Shown one piece after another: positions 17,111 to 25,020 of a stretch of DNA of 64,000 nucleotides; position 1 is the stretch's first letter, and each line of letters starts with the position of its first letter. The stretch spans positions 42,008 through 106,007 of the forward strand of contig JAUSMJ010000077.1 of NCBI GenBank assembly GCA_030645575.1, written 5' to 3'. The stretch comes from Caulobacter sp. (GTDB lineage: Bacteria; Pseudomonadota; Alphaproteobacteria; Caulobacterales; Caulobacteraceae). The translations under genes and the position numbers were made by a program. A model generated the notes under the pieces. That model did no database searches, had not been told where the DNA came from, and saw only the letters and a list, made by a program, of their open reading frames with translations.

Positions 17111-17658
17111 CCCCCCGTCGCCACCCGGCGCAGACTCTCCAGCACCCGAGGCGTGTCCTTGCGCAGGCCGGCGCGGACCAGCATCGGCGGGGCGAAAACC
17201 GGCGCGCCCATGCGGGTGCGGTAGGTCACGCGCGTGGCCTGGCCGCCGCCCAGCGGCGCGAGATCCCACTCGCCCTCGAAGGTCTTCAGGTTGCCGTCCA
17301 GCTTGCGGAAGCGGATCCGCCGGCCCGCCTCGTAGTCGGAGCGGAAGACGTAGCGAAAACTCGGCCACAGCGGTCCGCCGCGCGTGATGTGCTCGCGAAC
17401 GTCCCAGCCGTCGCCGGCCTTCACCACGCGGCACTGGATCAGGCTGCGGATCATCGCCCGGGTGGCGTTGCAGTCGGTCATGGCCAGCCAGACCTTCCGC
17501 GCCGGCGCGGGGATATCGATGGTCGCGTTGATCAGCGCCGACTCGCCATCCGGATCGAGCGTCACCGAGACCCAGGGCTGATCAGCGGACGGCGCGGCCA
17601 GGGCGGACGTCGCGGCGGCGAGGGCCAGGGCGGCGGCGCAGAGGATGAGGCGCATCAT
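17107..17658 (-). CDS. Exported SRPBCC (START-like) protein
   Basis: A 183-residue protein. The signal peptide is LILCAAALALAAATSALA. The mature part has the SRPBCC/polyketide-cyclase pattern: TIDIPAPARKVWLAMTDCN near the start, SLIQCRVV, GPLWPSFRYVFRSDY and EGEWDLAPLGGGQATRVTYR. Such domains bind lipids or hydrophobic ligands. The ATG pair at 17653-17658 follows GGGAGA. Its stop shares a CTAG with the stop of the convergent ExbD-like gene. Confidence 0.8.
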   Translation of the reverse strand: MMRLILCAAALALAAATSALAAPSADQPWVSVTLDPDGESALINATIDIPAPARKVWLAMTDCNATRAMIRSLIQCRVVKAGDGWDVREHITRGGPLWPSFRYVFRSDYEAGRRIRFRKLDGNLKTFEGEWDLAPLGGGQATRVTYRTRMGAPVFAPPMLVRAGLRKDTPRVLESLRRVATGG

Positions 17659-17746
17659 CAGATCTCCCGGTCGGGCCGCAGGCGGCGCGTCGGAAGGCGG
17701 GACTAGCGTGCGTTTGCGACAGTGGCGCGACTCCGGCGGGACGCGC

Positions 17747-18004
17747 TCACCCCCGCCGCTCGGCAAGGGCCGCCAGCACCATGTGCGGCGCGCGGTCGAT
17801 GACGCGCAGATAGGCTTCCAGCACCGGATCGGGCTCGAGCTCGCCGCGCTCGATCCAGCCGAGGCGCTCGGGATCGATGCCGAAGGTCACCGCGAAGGCC
17901 TGCTGCGACAGCCCGACATGCCAGCGGACTTTGCGGGCCAGGGTGGCTGCCGGGGTCTGGCGGGGCAGGAAGGACCGGGGTTCCCCGGGGATATCGCTGA
18001 TCAC
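17747..18004 (-). CDS. Small XRE-like helix-turn-helix protein
   Basis: An 85-residue protein. LARKVRWHVGLSQQAFAVTF, GIDPERLGWIERGELEPDP and LEAYLRVIDRAPHMVLAALA give a HigA/XRE-like helix-turn-helix with a C-terminal helix. The start is GTG at 18002-18004. No toxin-like partner is adjacent, so it may act alone as a regulator. It lies 88 nt upstream of the SRPBCC gene on the same strand. Confidence 0.7.
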   Translation of the reverse strand: MISDIPGEPRSFLPRQTPAATLARKVRWHVGLSQQAFAVTFGIDPERLGWIERGELEPDPVLEAYLRVIDRAPHMVLAALAERRG

Positions 18005-18203
18005 TGGATGCCTCCGTTACGCAACTCAAGCCCCGCCGCAACGCCTGTAGGCCGTCAGCGTTGCAGGAATAAGACGGCGGGGAGTCCGGACGGGGGTGAC
18101 TTGTGGGTGATCGGTGCTCACCGCCCCGTTCCCCCCGGGAAGGCGGGGCTGGGGGGCGCCCGCGATGTCGGCTTGGCGTGGTTAGCGGACGTTAGCCAGC
18201 AAG

Positions 18204-18803
18204 TTAGCTGCGATCATCCTCAAACTTTGCCATGCCAACTACGATACAGTCCTGCGAATGCGACGGCTCTGTAAGGGAGTGCGCACTTTCACGGAGAACT
18301 ACCCGCTCACCGTCCCAGACTCCGCAAGGATCTGTGAATTTCAGTGAGTATGTTCCGTAGGGAAGCCGTTTGAAGCGGTAACTACCGTCCGCCCGGACTA
18401 TCGTCCTGTAGGTGCGGCCATTGTCGCCGATGGCCTCGACGGATTGCACGTTACTCCAAGGATCAACTTTTCCGGCGATGACTCCAGTGGGAGATGCGAC
18501 CTTCGGCAAGGTCGCACAGGCGGAGACGAGCAGACTGATTGAGGCGCCCACCACCACTATCATTTTCTGCGATTGGCCTAAGTGGCTCGGCCTCAGGGCC
18601 AGGGCACCATCAGGCCCAACCTGTGCTCGGACGCAGTGTTTTCCAGGCTTTCGCAGAAGCGCCTCTGCTTCTTGCGCTGTCAGCTCAGCAAGATCGTGAA
18701 TCGTCTCCGAACAGGCGGCGCAAAAACGGTTGCAACCTGCTGGCTCCATCTCATCCCAATTCTCGCTGCAGGGACTCGGGAGAGAAATGCGAAGTTCGCT
18801 CAT
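18204..18803 (-). CDS. Cys-motif protein with carboxypeptidase-regulatory-like domain
   Basis: A 199-residue protein in three parts. Residues 1-60 carry CSENWDEMEP, GCNRFCAACSETIHDLAELT and KHCVRAQ, a cysteine-rich motif probably binding a metal or cofactor. A hydrophobic segment near residue 85 (MIVVVGASISLLVSACATL) contains a lipobox-like SAC. The C-terminal part (GVIAGKVD... RADGSYRFKRLPYGTYSLKF) is a CarboxypepD_reg-like beta-sandwich. The N-terminal motif is known from uncharacterised proteins in Caulobacterales and Bacteroidetes. Function is unknown. Confidence 0.7.
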   Translation of the reverse strand: MSELRISLPSPCSENWDEMEPAGCNRFCAACSETIHDLAELTAQEAEALLRKPGKHCVRAQVGPDGALALRPSHLGQSQKMIVVVGASISLLVSACATLPKVASPTGVIAGKVDPWSNVQSVEAIGDNGRTYRTIVRADGSYRFKRLPYGTYSLKFTDPCGVWDGERVVLRESAHSLTEPSHSQDCIVVGMAKFEDDRS

Positions 18804-18916
18804 AGGGCGAATATATTCTTTGCGCCGAGGTCCGCAATGGGTCGGTTGTGGACATCGAACGCCCCTGGAACCCGCCCGCCCGTTCCATCGCCAGCGCGAG
18901 GCCAGCCCCCTTCTCC

Positions 18917-19491
18917 CCGCTCATCCTCGCGGAAGCGAGGACCCAGGTTTACGACCGGTGCACGCACCTCAAGGGATGTCTGGCTCCCCGAGCCGCGAAT
19001 TCCCTTAGATTGATCATTTGAGTGATACTCGTTATAATTGCTTAATTGGTAAACTCCCCCGTGCCCCCATGGCCTTCTACGTCTACATCCTCGCGAGCCA
19101 GCGGAACGGGACGCTCTACATCGGGTCCACCGACAGCGTCGTGCGACGGGTCGGCGAACATCGCGAGGGCCTGATCCCGGGGTTCACCAGCCGCTACCGC
19201 GTGAAGATGCTGGTCTGGTACGAGGCTTTCGACACCCGCGACGACGCATTCCGCCGGGAGCGGCAGATGAAGGTCTGGCGCCGGGCCTGGAAGATCGAAC
19301 TGATCGAGAAAGCCAATCCCGGATGGCGGGACCTGTTTCCGGAGATCTGCTGAGCCCTCCCCTCGCTCATCCTCGCGGAAGCGGGGGCCCAGGCTTTTCG
19401 ATGCAGTGGCTCATCGCGGTGTTGGCAAACAGCGGCTGCCGTGCGTGCACCGGCCGTAAACCTGGGTCCTCGCTTCCGCGAGGATGAGCGG
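18917..19491. repeat. GIY-YIG unit bracketed by 51-bp inverted repeats
   Basis: The left arm 18917-18967 (CCGCTCATCCTCGCGGAAGC...) and the right arm 19441-19491 are reverse complements over 51 bp with one mismatch (A at 18953). Between them lie the GIY-YIG gene and a further partial copy of the arm at 19364-19399 in direct orientation. A related full palindrome lies at 60286-60393. No target duplication is evident. See the finding on this unit. Confidence 0.75.
19069..19353 (+). CDS. Stand-alone GIY-YIG nuclease
   Basis: A 94-residue single-domain nuclease of the YhbQ/UPF0213 group. FYVYILASQRNGTLYIGSTD is the GIY-YIG core (here YVY...YIG), followed by RRVGEHREGL with the catalytic arginine and FDTRDDAFRRERQMKVWRRA with the metal-binding glutamate. 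ATG 19069 follows an AT-rich stretch (19022-19052) that probably holds the promoter. The gene is enclosed by long inverted repeats, which suggests either that it moves with them or that it acts on them. Confidence 0.9.
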   Translation: MAFYVYILASQRNGTLYIGSTDSVVRRVGEHREGLIPGFTSRYRVKMLVWYEAFDTRDDAFRRERQMKVWRRAWKIELIEKANPGWRDLFPEIC

Positions 19492-19495
19492 AGTT

Positions 19496-22306
19496 TCAAT
19501 TGGGAGCTTGCGGCGTCTTCAGGAATTCCGCCGTCGCTTCAATGGCCTCGACCAGCCCCATGCGCTGCAACTCCACCCCTTCCGGCAGGCTGCTGAACAG
19601 CCGCGTCGGGGCCGCCGCATCCAGCATGACGAACACGCCCTTGTCATCCGCCCGGCGGATCAGGCGGCCGAAGGCCTGGGCGATGCGGGCTCTGGCCAGG
19701 CCGTCGTCGTAGCCCTTGCCGCCGAAGCGCAGGCGCCGCGCCTTGTGCAGGATGTCGGGGCGCGGCCAGGGCACGCGGTCGAAGACCAGCAGGCGCAGCG
19801 AGCGGCCGGGCACGTCGATGCCGTCGCGCACCGCGTCGGTGCCGAGCAGGCAGGCGTTCTCCTCGGCGCGGAAGATATCGACCAGGGCCCCGGCCTCCAG
19901 CGGATCGACATGCTGGGCGTAGAGGGCCAAGCCCTTGTCGGCCAGCGGGGCGGCGATGCGCTCGTGCACGGCCTTCAGCCGGCGGATGGCGGTGAACAGG
20001 CCCAGCCCCCCGCCCCCGGCGGCGAGGAACAGCTCGCGCATGGCGGCGGCCACCTGGCGCGGGTCGTCCTTGCCGACGTCGGTGACCACGAAGGCGCGGC
20101 TGTTGGCGGCGTAGTCGAACGGCGAGGCCAGGCGCAGGGTCTGGGGCCGCTCCGGCAGCCGGGCGGCGCCCGTGCGCATCTCGGCCAGGGCGAACGGGTC
20201 GGCCAGGGTGCTGTCGGCCAGGGTGGCGCTGGTGACGAGAATGCCGTGCGCCGGGGCGATGACGGCGGCGGTCAGCGGCTCGGTCGGATCGACCCAGTGG
20301 CGGCGGCAGGCCGCGTCGACCACCCGGCCATAGAGGAAGGTGGCGTCGAACCAATCGACGAAGTCGGGGTCGTCCTCGGCGTCTTCCTCGATGGCCTTGA
20401 GCATCGAGCGCCAGGCCGGCAGGGTCATGCGGGCGCGCCGGTCGAGCCCGCGCAGGGCGCCTTCGATGCGGGCGCGGTCGCTGGACTGCAGTTCGTCGGT
20501 CTCCTGGTCGAGCACGTCTTCCAGATGGCGGGCCAGGGCCAGCAGCGGCGCCTCGACGGCGGCCAGGGCGCAGGCGGCGGCGGCGGCGGTCTCGCGCACC
20601 AGATCGGTGGCCGGGCGGGCCGCGCATTCCATGCCCTGGTCGCTCTGGGAGGCGCGGGCGCGCATCTGTTCCATCACCGCCACGAGGAAGGCCTCGACCG
20701 GCCCCTGCGGATTGACGCCGCCGTCGGGCGGGGCGATGCGGCCCGACCAGCCCTCGCCCGGCAGGGCCCCGGCCGCGCGGACCACGTCCTGCAGCGCGTG
20801 CCGGGCGTCCTCGCGGTCGCCGACGATCTCCAGCAGCCGCTGCTCCAGCCCCCGGCCGCGCCGGCCGCGGCCCTCGGGCCCGCGGATCCAGCGGCGCATC
20901 TCGGCCGACTCGGCGCCGCTGAGGGCGGTGGAAAACGCGCTGTCGGCCGCGTCGAACAGGTGGTGACCCTCGTCGAAGACGATGCGGCGCAGGGTGGTCG
21001 TCTCGTTGTCGCCCTTCAGGCCCCGGGCCGTGCGGGCGCCGTCGAAGGCCGCCTGGGTCATGACGAGGGCGTGGTTGGCGATGACGATGTCGGCGCGCTT
21101 GCTGCCGCGCACGGCCTTCTCGACGAAACAGGCGCGGTAGTGGACACAGCCGGCGTGGACGCATTCGCCACGCCGGTCGACGAGGTTGCCGGCGCTGGCC
21201 GCGTGGGCCAGGCCGACCGCGAACAGGGTCGGCAGCCAGGCCGGGAAGTCGCCGCCGGTCATGTCGCCGTCGCGGCTGGCGCGCACCCAGCGGGCGGCCA
21301 GACCCAGGCCGATCAGGTCGCCATTGCCCAGCTGGGCCGCTTGGACAGCCTCGTGAAAATTCAGCAAACACAGATAGTTCTCGCGACCTTTTCGCACAAC
21401 CGCCTTGCGGGCGCGCACCTCGGGGTCGGGATAGATGGCCGCGCTCTCGCGCTCGATCTGCCGCTGCAGCGCGCGGGTGTAGGTCGAGATCCAGACGGAC
21501 GGGCCGTTGGCTTCGGCCCAGACGGAGGCGGGGGCGAGGTAGCCGAGGGTCTTGCCGACGCCCGTGCCGGCCTCGGCCAGCATCATGCGCGGCTCCCCTT
21601 CCCGCTCGCGCGGCTGGAAGGCGTAGGCGGTCTCGGCGGCATAGACGCGCTGCAGGGTGCGGGCCTCGTCGAGGCCGGCCCGCTGGAGGAGGTCGGCCAG
21701 GCGCTGCTCGGCGTCCTCGGGGGCGATGGCGCGGGTTCCGGGCTCGCCCGGCGGAGCCTGGTCCTCCCATTCGGGAATGCGGCTCCAGACCTCCAGGCCC
21801 GAGCCGCGATGGGGCCGGGCGATCGGCCCGCCGGCGCGCAGGGCGGCGATACAGGCGGGACCCCAGGCCCAGCCGGCCCCCTCCAGGGTTTCGGCCAGGG
21901 CCAGGGCCTCCTCGCGCGACGGCCAGGGCGCGGCGCCGAGTTCGGCCAGCAGCTGGGCGCAGGCGGCCCGCAGCGTGGTCGCCTGGGCGGCGGCTCCCTT
22001 CGGCTCCTCCAGACCCAGCGCTTGCGCCAGGCCCGCCGCCGAAGGGGCGGTGAACTTCGCCGGCCGCGCGAAGGCGAACAGCTCCAGGGCGTCGAAGATC
22101 GACCGCGAGCGCGGCGGCGCATGCAGCCCCAGCCGCCGGGCCGTCATCCCGGCGTGGGCCACCAGCACCGGCCCTCGCTCAAGCAGCTCGCGGGCATAGG
22201 GCGGCCGCAGATCCCTGGCCTCGACCGCATCGGCCACGGCCGACCGCGCGCCGGGCAGGACGACGAGGGCTGGGGCCAGATCGAGGACGGGAGTCGGCGC
22301 GTTCAC
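19496..22306 (-). CDS. DinG/XPD-type superfamily 2 DNA helicase
   Basis: A 936-residue ATP-dependent helicase. Walker A is AEAGTGVGKTLGYLAP near residue 245; motif II is FDEGHHLFDAAD; motif III is LVTSATLADS. Cysteines in ENYLCLLNF, GECVHAGCVHYRACF fit the iron-sulfur cluster of the DinG/XPD group. The N-terminal ~200 residues look like a degraded or accessory nuclease-type domain. It probably unwinds D-loops or flaps during repair. Its start lies 23 nt from the IS element, which separates it from the divergent Lhr-type helicase. Confidence 0.9.
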   Translation of the reverse strand: MNAPTPVLDLAPALVVLPGARSAVADAVEARDLRPPYARELLERGPVLVAHAGMTARRLGLHAPPRSRSIFDALELFAFARPAKFTAPSAAGLAQALGLEEPKGAAAQATTLRAACAQLLAELGAAPWPSREEALALAETLEGAGWAWGPACIAALRAGGPIARPHRGSGLEVWSRIPEWEDQAPPGEPGTRAIAPEDAEQRLADLLQRAGLDEARTLQRVYAAETAYAFQPREREGEPRMMLAEAGTGVGKTLGYLAPASVWAEANGPSVWISTYTRALQRQIERESAAIYPDPEVRARKAVVRKGRENYLCLLNFHEAVQAAQLGNGDLIGLGLAARWVRASRDGDMTGGDFPAWLPTLFAVGLAHAASAGNLVDRRGECVHAGCVHYRACFVEKAVRGSKRADIVIANHALVMTQAAFDGARTARGLKGDNETTTLRRIVFDEGHHLFDAADSAFSTALSGAESAEMRRWIRGPEGRGRRGRGLEQRLLEIVGDREDARHALQDVVRAAGALPGEGWSGRIAPPDGGVNPQGPVEAFLVAVMEQMRARASQSDQGMECAARPATDLVRETAAAAACALAAVEAPLLALARHLEDVLDQETDELQSSDRARIEGALRGLDRRARMTLPAWRSMLKAIEEDAEDDPDFVDWFDATFLYGRVVDAACRRHWVDPTEPLTAAVIAPAHGILVTSATLADSTLADPFALAEMRTGAARLPERPQTLRLASPFDYAANSRAFVVTDVGKDDPRQVAAAMRELFLAAGGGGLGLFTAIRRLKAVHERIAAPLADKGLALYAQHVDPLEAGALVDIFRAEENACLLGTDAVRDGIDVPGRSLRLLVFDRVPWPRPDILHKARRLRFGGKGYDDGLARARIAQAFGRLIRRADDKGVFVMLDAAAPTRLFSSLPEGVELQRMGLVEAIEATAEFLKTPQAPN

Positions 22307-22321
22307 CTGAAACGACTAGCG

Positions 22322-22329
22322 CGAATTAC
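22322..22329. repeat. Left target-site duplication of the IS element
   Basis: CGAATTAC directly abuts the left terminal repeat. The identical 8 bp abut the right end at 25997-26004. Confidence 0.9.
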
Positions 22330-22393
22330 GGTAGTGGGTCACTTTGAAATAGTCATCTCTTGACCGCCCTGTCGCGTCATTCGTTGGTCGGGG

Positions 22394-22399
22394 TATACT
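22394..22399 (+). promoter_or_regulatory. -10 box for the first passenger gene
   Basis: TATACT ends 6 nt before the ATG at 22406, so transcription would begin at or next to the start codon. No Shine-Dalgarno sequence is possible, so the mRNA is probably leaderless. No convincing -35 at 17 nt is visible. Confidence 0.5.
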
Positions 22400-22405
22400 G
22401 CCGCC

Positions 22406-22660
22406 ATGACCAAGACGCCCAAGCGCCCCCGCGACACCAACGAACTCGCCCGGATGATTGTCGGCCTTGCAACTGGAGAGGTTGCCAACTCTCCCGATGA
22501 GAGCGCAACCTCCGACATGGCGACTCTCGGGCGATCTGGGGGACTCAAGGGTGGCCTCGCCAGAGCAAGCAAGCTTTCCCCCGAAAGACGGGCAGAGATA
22601 GCGGCCAAGGCCGCTGCCGCCCGCTGGGGGAAGAATGACGACGGAAATAGCGGTAATTAA
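22406..22660 (+). CDS. Small basic KGG-type protein, IS passenger
   Basis: An 84-residue protein. PKRPRDTNELARMIVGLATG is followed by LGRSGGLKGGLARASKLSPE and RRAEIAAKAAAARW. The GGLKGG and AAARW end matches a widespread family of short basic proteins found in plasmids and phages, possibly nucleic-acid binding. It overlaps the next gene by 26 nt, which suggests coupled translation with the proteasome-like protein. Function is unknown. Confidence 0.75.
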   Translation: MTKTPKRPRDTNELARMIVGLATGEVANSPDESATSDMATLGRSGGLKGGLARASKLSPERRAEIAAKAAAARWGKNDDGNSGN

Positions 22661-23954
22661 CCGCCTAGGTGTCGCGCTCGCGACCGACAGCGCCGTCACG
22701 ATCAGTGGCCACCATGCCCAAAAGGTCTTCGATACCGGCGACAAGCTTTTCGAGCTGCACGAAACCGCCCCCATTGGCGTCATGATCAACGGCAACATGG
22801 ACCTTCTCGGGGTGCCGTGGGAGCTCGTGATCAAGGATTTCCGGGCCAGCCGCCCCGAAATCAAATCGCAGTCTATGAAGGACTGGATGCAGTGTCTTCT
22901 AGACTTCGTCGCGAAGCATCCGACACGGACTGAGGGGGCGGAGGAGCGGTTCGTCCTGGCAATCGCCATTGACGAGTTCACTCACATCAAGAGGCTCGTG
23001 CAGGGGGTGATTTTTGGCTCCCCCAACACGAAGTTTGACGTGGCGGAAGTCGTTGAACAAGAAGCGGAAAAGCGCCGGAAATCCTATGCCGATGTCGGCG
23101 TCGCGGAAAGCCTTGCGAGCGTCTCAAGGGACGCGGTCAGGAAGAAGTACGCACCATTGTTGAATAAAGTTATCACCGAGCAGTTCGCGCCAGTTGTTGT
23201 GTCAACAAAACTGAGAATGATACTGCGAAAGGTCGTAGTAGATGGCCTATTTACCTCCGTCCCGTCGCCAATGAGCACCGGCATTATTGTTGCCGGATAT
23301 GGCGACGGAGACATGTTTCCATCCATTGCCATCGCAGAGGTCGAGGGTGCGCTCGCTGGACACCTTAAGTATACCCACGGCGAACACGTTGTAATTGACC
23401 GGACTGACAACCCAGGGCGGGTTATTTCGTTCGCTCAAACCGACGTGGTCGAAAGACTTCTGTCCGGAGCCGACAGTAGATTCATCCAAAAGTCGGAAGA
23501 ATATATTCACGGGGCTATCGTGGAGTCCGCCAAGGGGCTGTCGCAACTGTTCGCCCGCGCGGGCGTTGATGCAAAGACTGCGGAGGCGCTTATTGACGGC
23601 GTGGCCAGCGGCGTCTCTGGCGGCTTTGGGCAGACCTTTGCGGTGACGGCGCGCGCCGAATTTGAGGACGACTTCAATCAGATGGTCGCCATGATGCCTA
23701 AGCAAGACATAATTGAGCTGGCGGAAGCACTTGTCAGCATCACGGCAATAGAGCGAAAGGCATCATCGGAACAGGCTACTGTCGGCGGGCCGGTGGATGT
23801 CGGATTCATAACGCGTCACGAAGGCTTCGTGTGGATCAAGCGCAAACACTACTTCAATCAGAGCTTGAACCCCCGCTATTTCTGGCGCAAATTCAATCTC
23901 ATGGGAACTTGGGAGGTCCAAAATGAATCGGTGGACAGGCGAGCTCCGAAGTAA
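22635..23954 (+). CDS. Proteasome/HslV-like Ntn-hydrolase homologue, IS passenger
   Basis: A 439-residue protein beginning MTTEIAVINRLGVALATDSA. After removal of Met the first residue is Thr; Asp is at position 17, VT at 20-21, and Lys at 36 (DKLFEL) could stand for Lys33. This matches the Thr1/Asp17/Lys33 layout of proteasome beta subunits and HslV. The C-terminus (ITAIERKASSEQATVGGPVD then VGFITRHEGF) resembles the closing strands of the same fold. Between them lies a large helical insertion, making it about twice as long as HslV. GGGGAAG precedes the ATG. Peptidase activity is inferred, not shown; I know no named family for it. Confidence 0.7.
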   Translation: MTTEIAVINRLGVALATDSAVTISGHHAQKVFDTGDKLFELHETAPIGVMINGNMDLLGVPWELVIKDFRASRPEIKSQSMKDWMQCLLDFVAKHPTRTEGAEERFVLAIAIDEFTHIKRLVQGVIFGSPNTKFDVAEVVEQEAEKRRKSYADVGVAESLASVSRDAVRKKYAPLLNKVITEQFAPVVVSTKLRMILRKVVVDGLFTSVPSPMSTGIIVAGYGDGDMFPSIAIAEVEGALAGHLKYTHGEHVVIDRTDNPGRVISFAQTDVVERLLSGADSRFIQKSEEYIHGAIVESAKGLSQLFARAGVDAKTAEALIDGVASGVSGGFGQTFAVTARAEFEDDFNQMVAMMPKQDIIELAEALVSITAIERKASSEQATVGGPVDVGFITRHEGFVWIKRKHYFNQSLNPRYFWRKFNLMGTWEVQNESVDRRAPK

Positions 23955-24105
23955 CCCCCCGAGCGATGCTCGTGCGGTTGATCGGGTTCTGGAAGGCAAG
24001 CTCTCACGCGTGGCGGACGAGACGGCGGCGCGCGTGGGCGCCCGCGTCGCCCGTGCTCTGTCGGCGCGGCTCACGACGGCGTTGAAACTGACCGATAAAG
24101 CTTGA
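23923..24105 (+). CDS. Small ORF within the IS element
   Basis: A 60-residue ORF (MNRWTGELRSNPPSDARAVD...) preceded by GGGAGGTCCAAA, a strong ribosome site at the right distance. It overlaps the end of the proteasome-like gene by 32 nt. The second half (VADETAARVGARVARALSAR) is predicted to be a basic helix. Composition and the ribosome site favour a real gene; function is unknown. Confidence 0.55.
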   Translation: MNRWTGELRSNPPSDARAVDRVLEGKLSRVADETAARVGARVARALSARLTTALKLTDKA

Positions 24106-24131
24106 CGCTCAAGCATAAGGGTCATTATAAA
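24102..24131 (+). promoter_or_regulatory. Transposase promoter
   Basis: TTGACG (24102-24107), an 18-nt spacer and TATAAA (24126-24131). The -10 ends 7 nt before the transposase ATG, so the transcript is again nearly or fully leaderless. Confidence 0.6.
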
Positions 24132-24138
24132 TGAGGGC

Positions 24139-25020
24139 ATGAACAAGCTCTCATCGGAAGAACGCGCGCGCATCCTCCACCTTCTCTGTGAGGGCATGAG
24201 CATCCGCGCGATCACCCGGACCACGGGCGTCAGCAAGAACACCGTGGTGAAGCTGCTCAACGACGCGGGCGCGGCCCTCGGCGTCTATCAGGACCAAGTC
24301 TTCCGGAACCTGAAATGCGAAAACGTGCAGGTCGATGAAATCTGGACGTTCACCTACGCCAAGCAAAAGAACGTCCCGACCGCCAAGGCCGCCCCGGAAG
24401 AGGCGGGCGATACGTGGACGTGGACCGCAATCTGCTCTGACAGCAAGCTGGTCTTTTCCGTCCTGGTGGGCGGTCGCGATGCGGAATACGCCGACGCGTT
24501 CATGAAGGACGTGGCGAGCCGGCTGTCCAACCGGGTGCAGCTCACGTCAGACGGCCACAAGACCTACCTGCGGGCCGTCCGCCGCGCCTTCGACGGCGAC
24601 GTGGACTACGCCCAACTGATCAAGATTTACGGCAATGTCGGGGACAAGGCTTCGCAGGGCCGCTACAGCCCCGCCGAATGCACCGGGATCAAGAAGAACC
24701 GGATCAGCGGGCGCCCGAACATGGCGGCGGCCTCGACGTCCTATGTTGAGCGCCAGAACCTGACCATGCGGATGCACATGCGCCGGTTCACCCGCCTGAC
24801 GAACGGCTTCTCCAAGAAGATTGAAAACCACGTCAACGCCGTGGCCCTGCACTTCGCCTACTACAACTTCGTCCGCATCCACCAGACGCTGAAAATCTCC
24901 CCGGCTATGGCTGCCGGCGTCACTGACCGTCTTTGGGAAATGGCCGATCTGGTCGCGGTTGTTGAAGCTGCGGAAGCCCAGCCGGGCAAGCGTGGCCCCT
25001 ACAAGAAGCGGCCGGCTTAG
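24139..25020 (+). CDS. IS1-family transposase
   Basis: A 293-residue DDE transposase. The N-terminal helix-turn-helix (LCEGMSIRAITRTTGVSKNT VVKLL in order) is followed by the catalytic domain: VDEIWTFTYAKQKN (first acidic residues), LTSDGHKTY (Asp) and STSYVERQNLTMRMHMRRFT (Glu region). This single-frame form, with KQKNV and SYVERQNLT, matches the long IS1 subgroup found in archaea and alphaproteobacteria and differs from the frameshifted enterobacterial IS1. The C-terminus is basic (GKRGPYKKRPA). Its stop overlaps the stop of the convergent GNAT gene by 4 nt. Confidence 0.92.
   Translation: MNKLSSEERARILHLLCEGMSIRAITRTTGVSKNTVVKLLNDAGAALGVYQDQVFRNLKCENVQVDEIWTFTYAKQKNVPTAKAAPEEAGDTWTWTAICSDSKLVFSVLVGGRDAEYADAFMKDVASRLSNRVQLTSDGHKTYLRAVRRAFDGDVDYAQLIKIYGNVGDKASQGRYSPAECTGIKKNRISGRPNMAAASTSYVERQNLTMRMHMRRFTRLTNGFSKKIENHVNAVALHFAYYNFVRIHQTLKISPAMAAGVTDRLWEMADLVAVVEAAEAQPGKRGPYKKRPA

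Noticed and set aside
18005..18203. Small RNA or gene between the XRE gene and the Cys-motif gene
   Set aside because: GC-rich text with GTTAGC repeats (18180-18207) but no convincing hairpin-plus-T-run or ORF.
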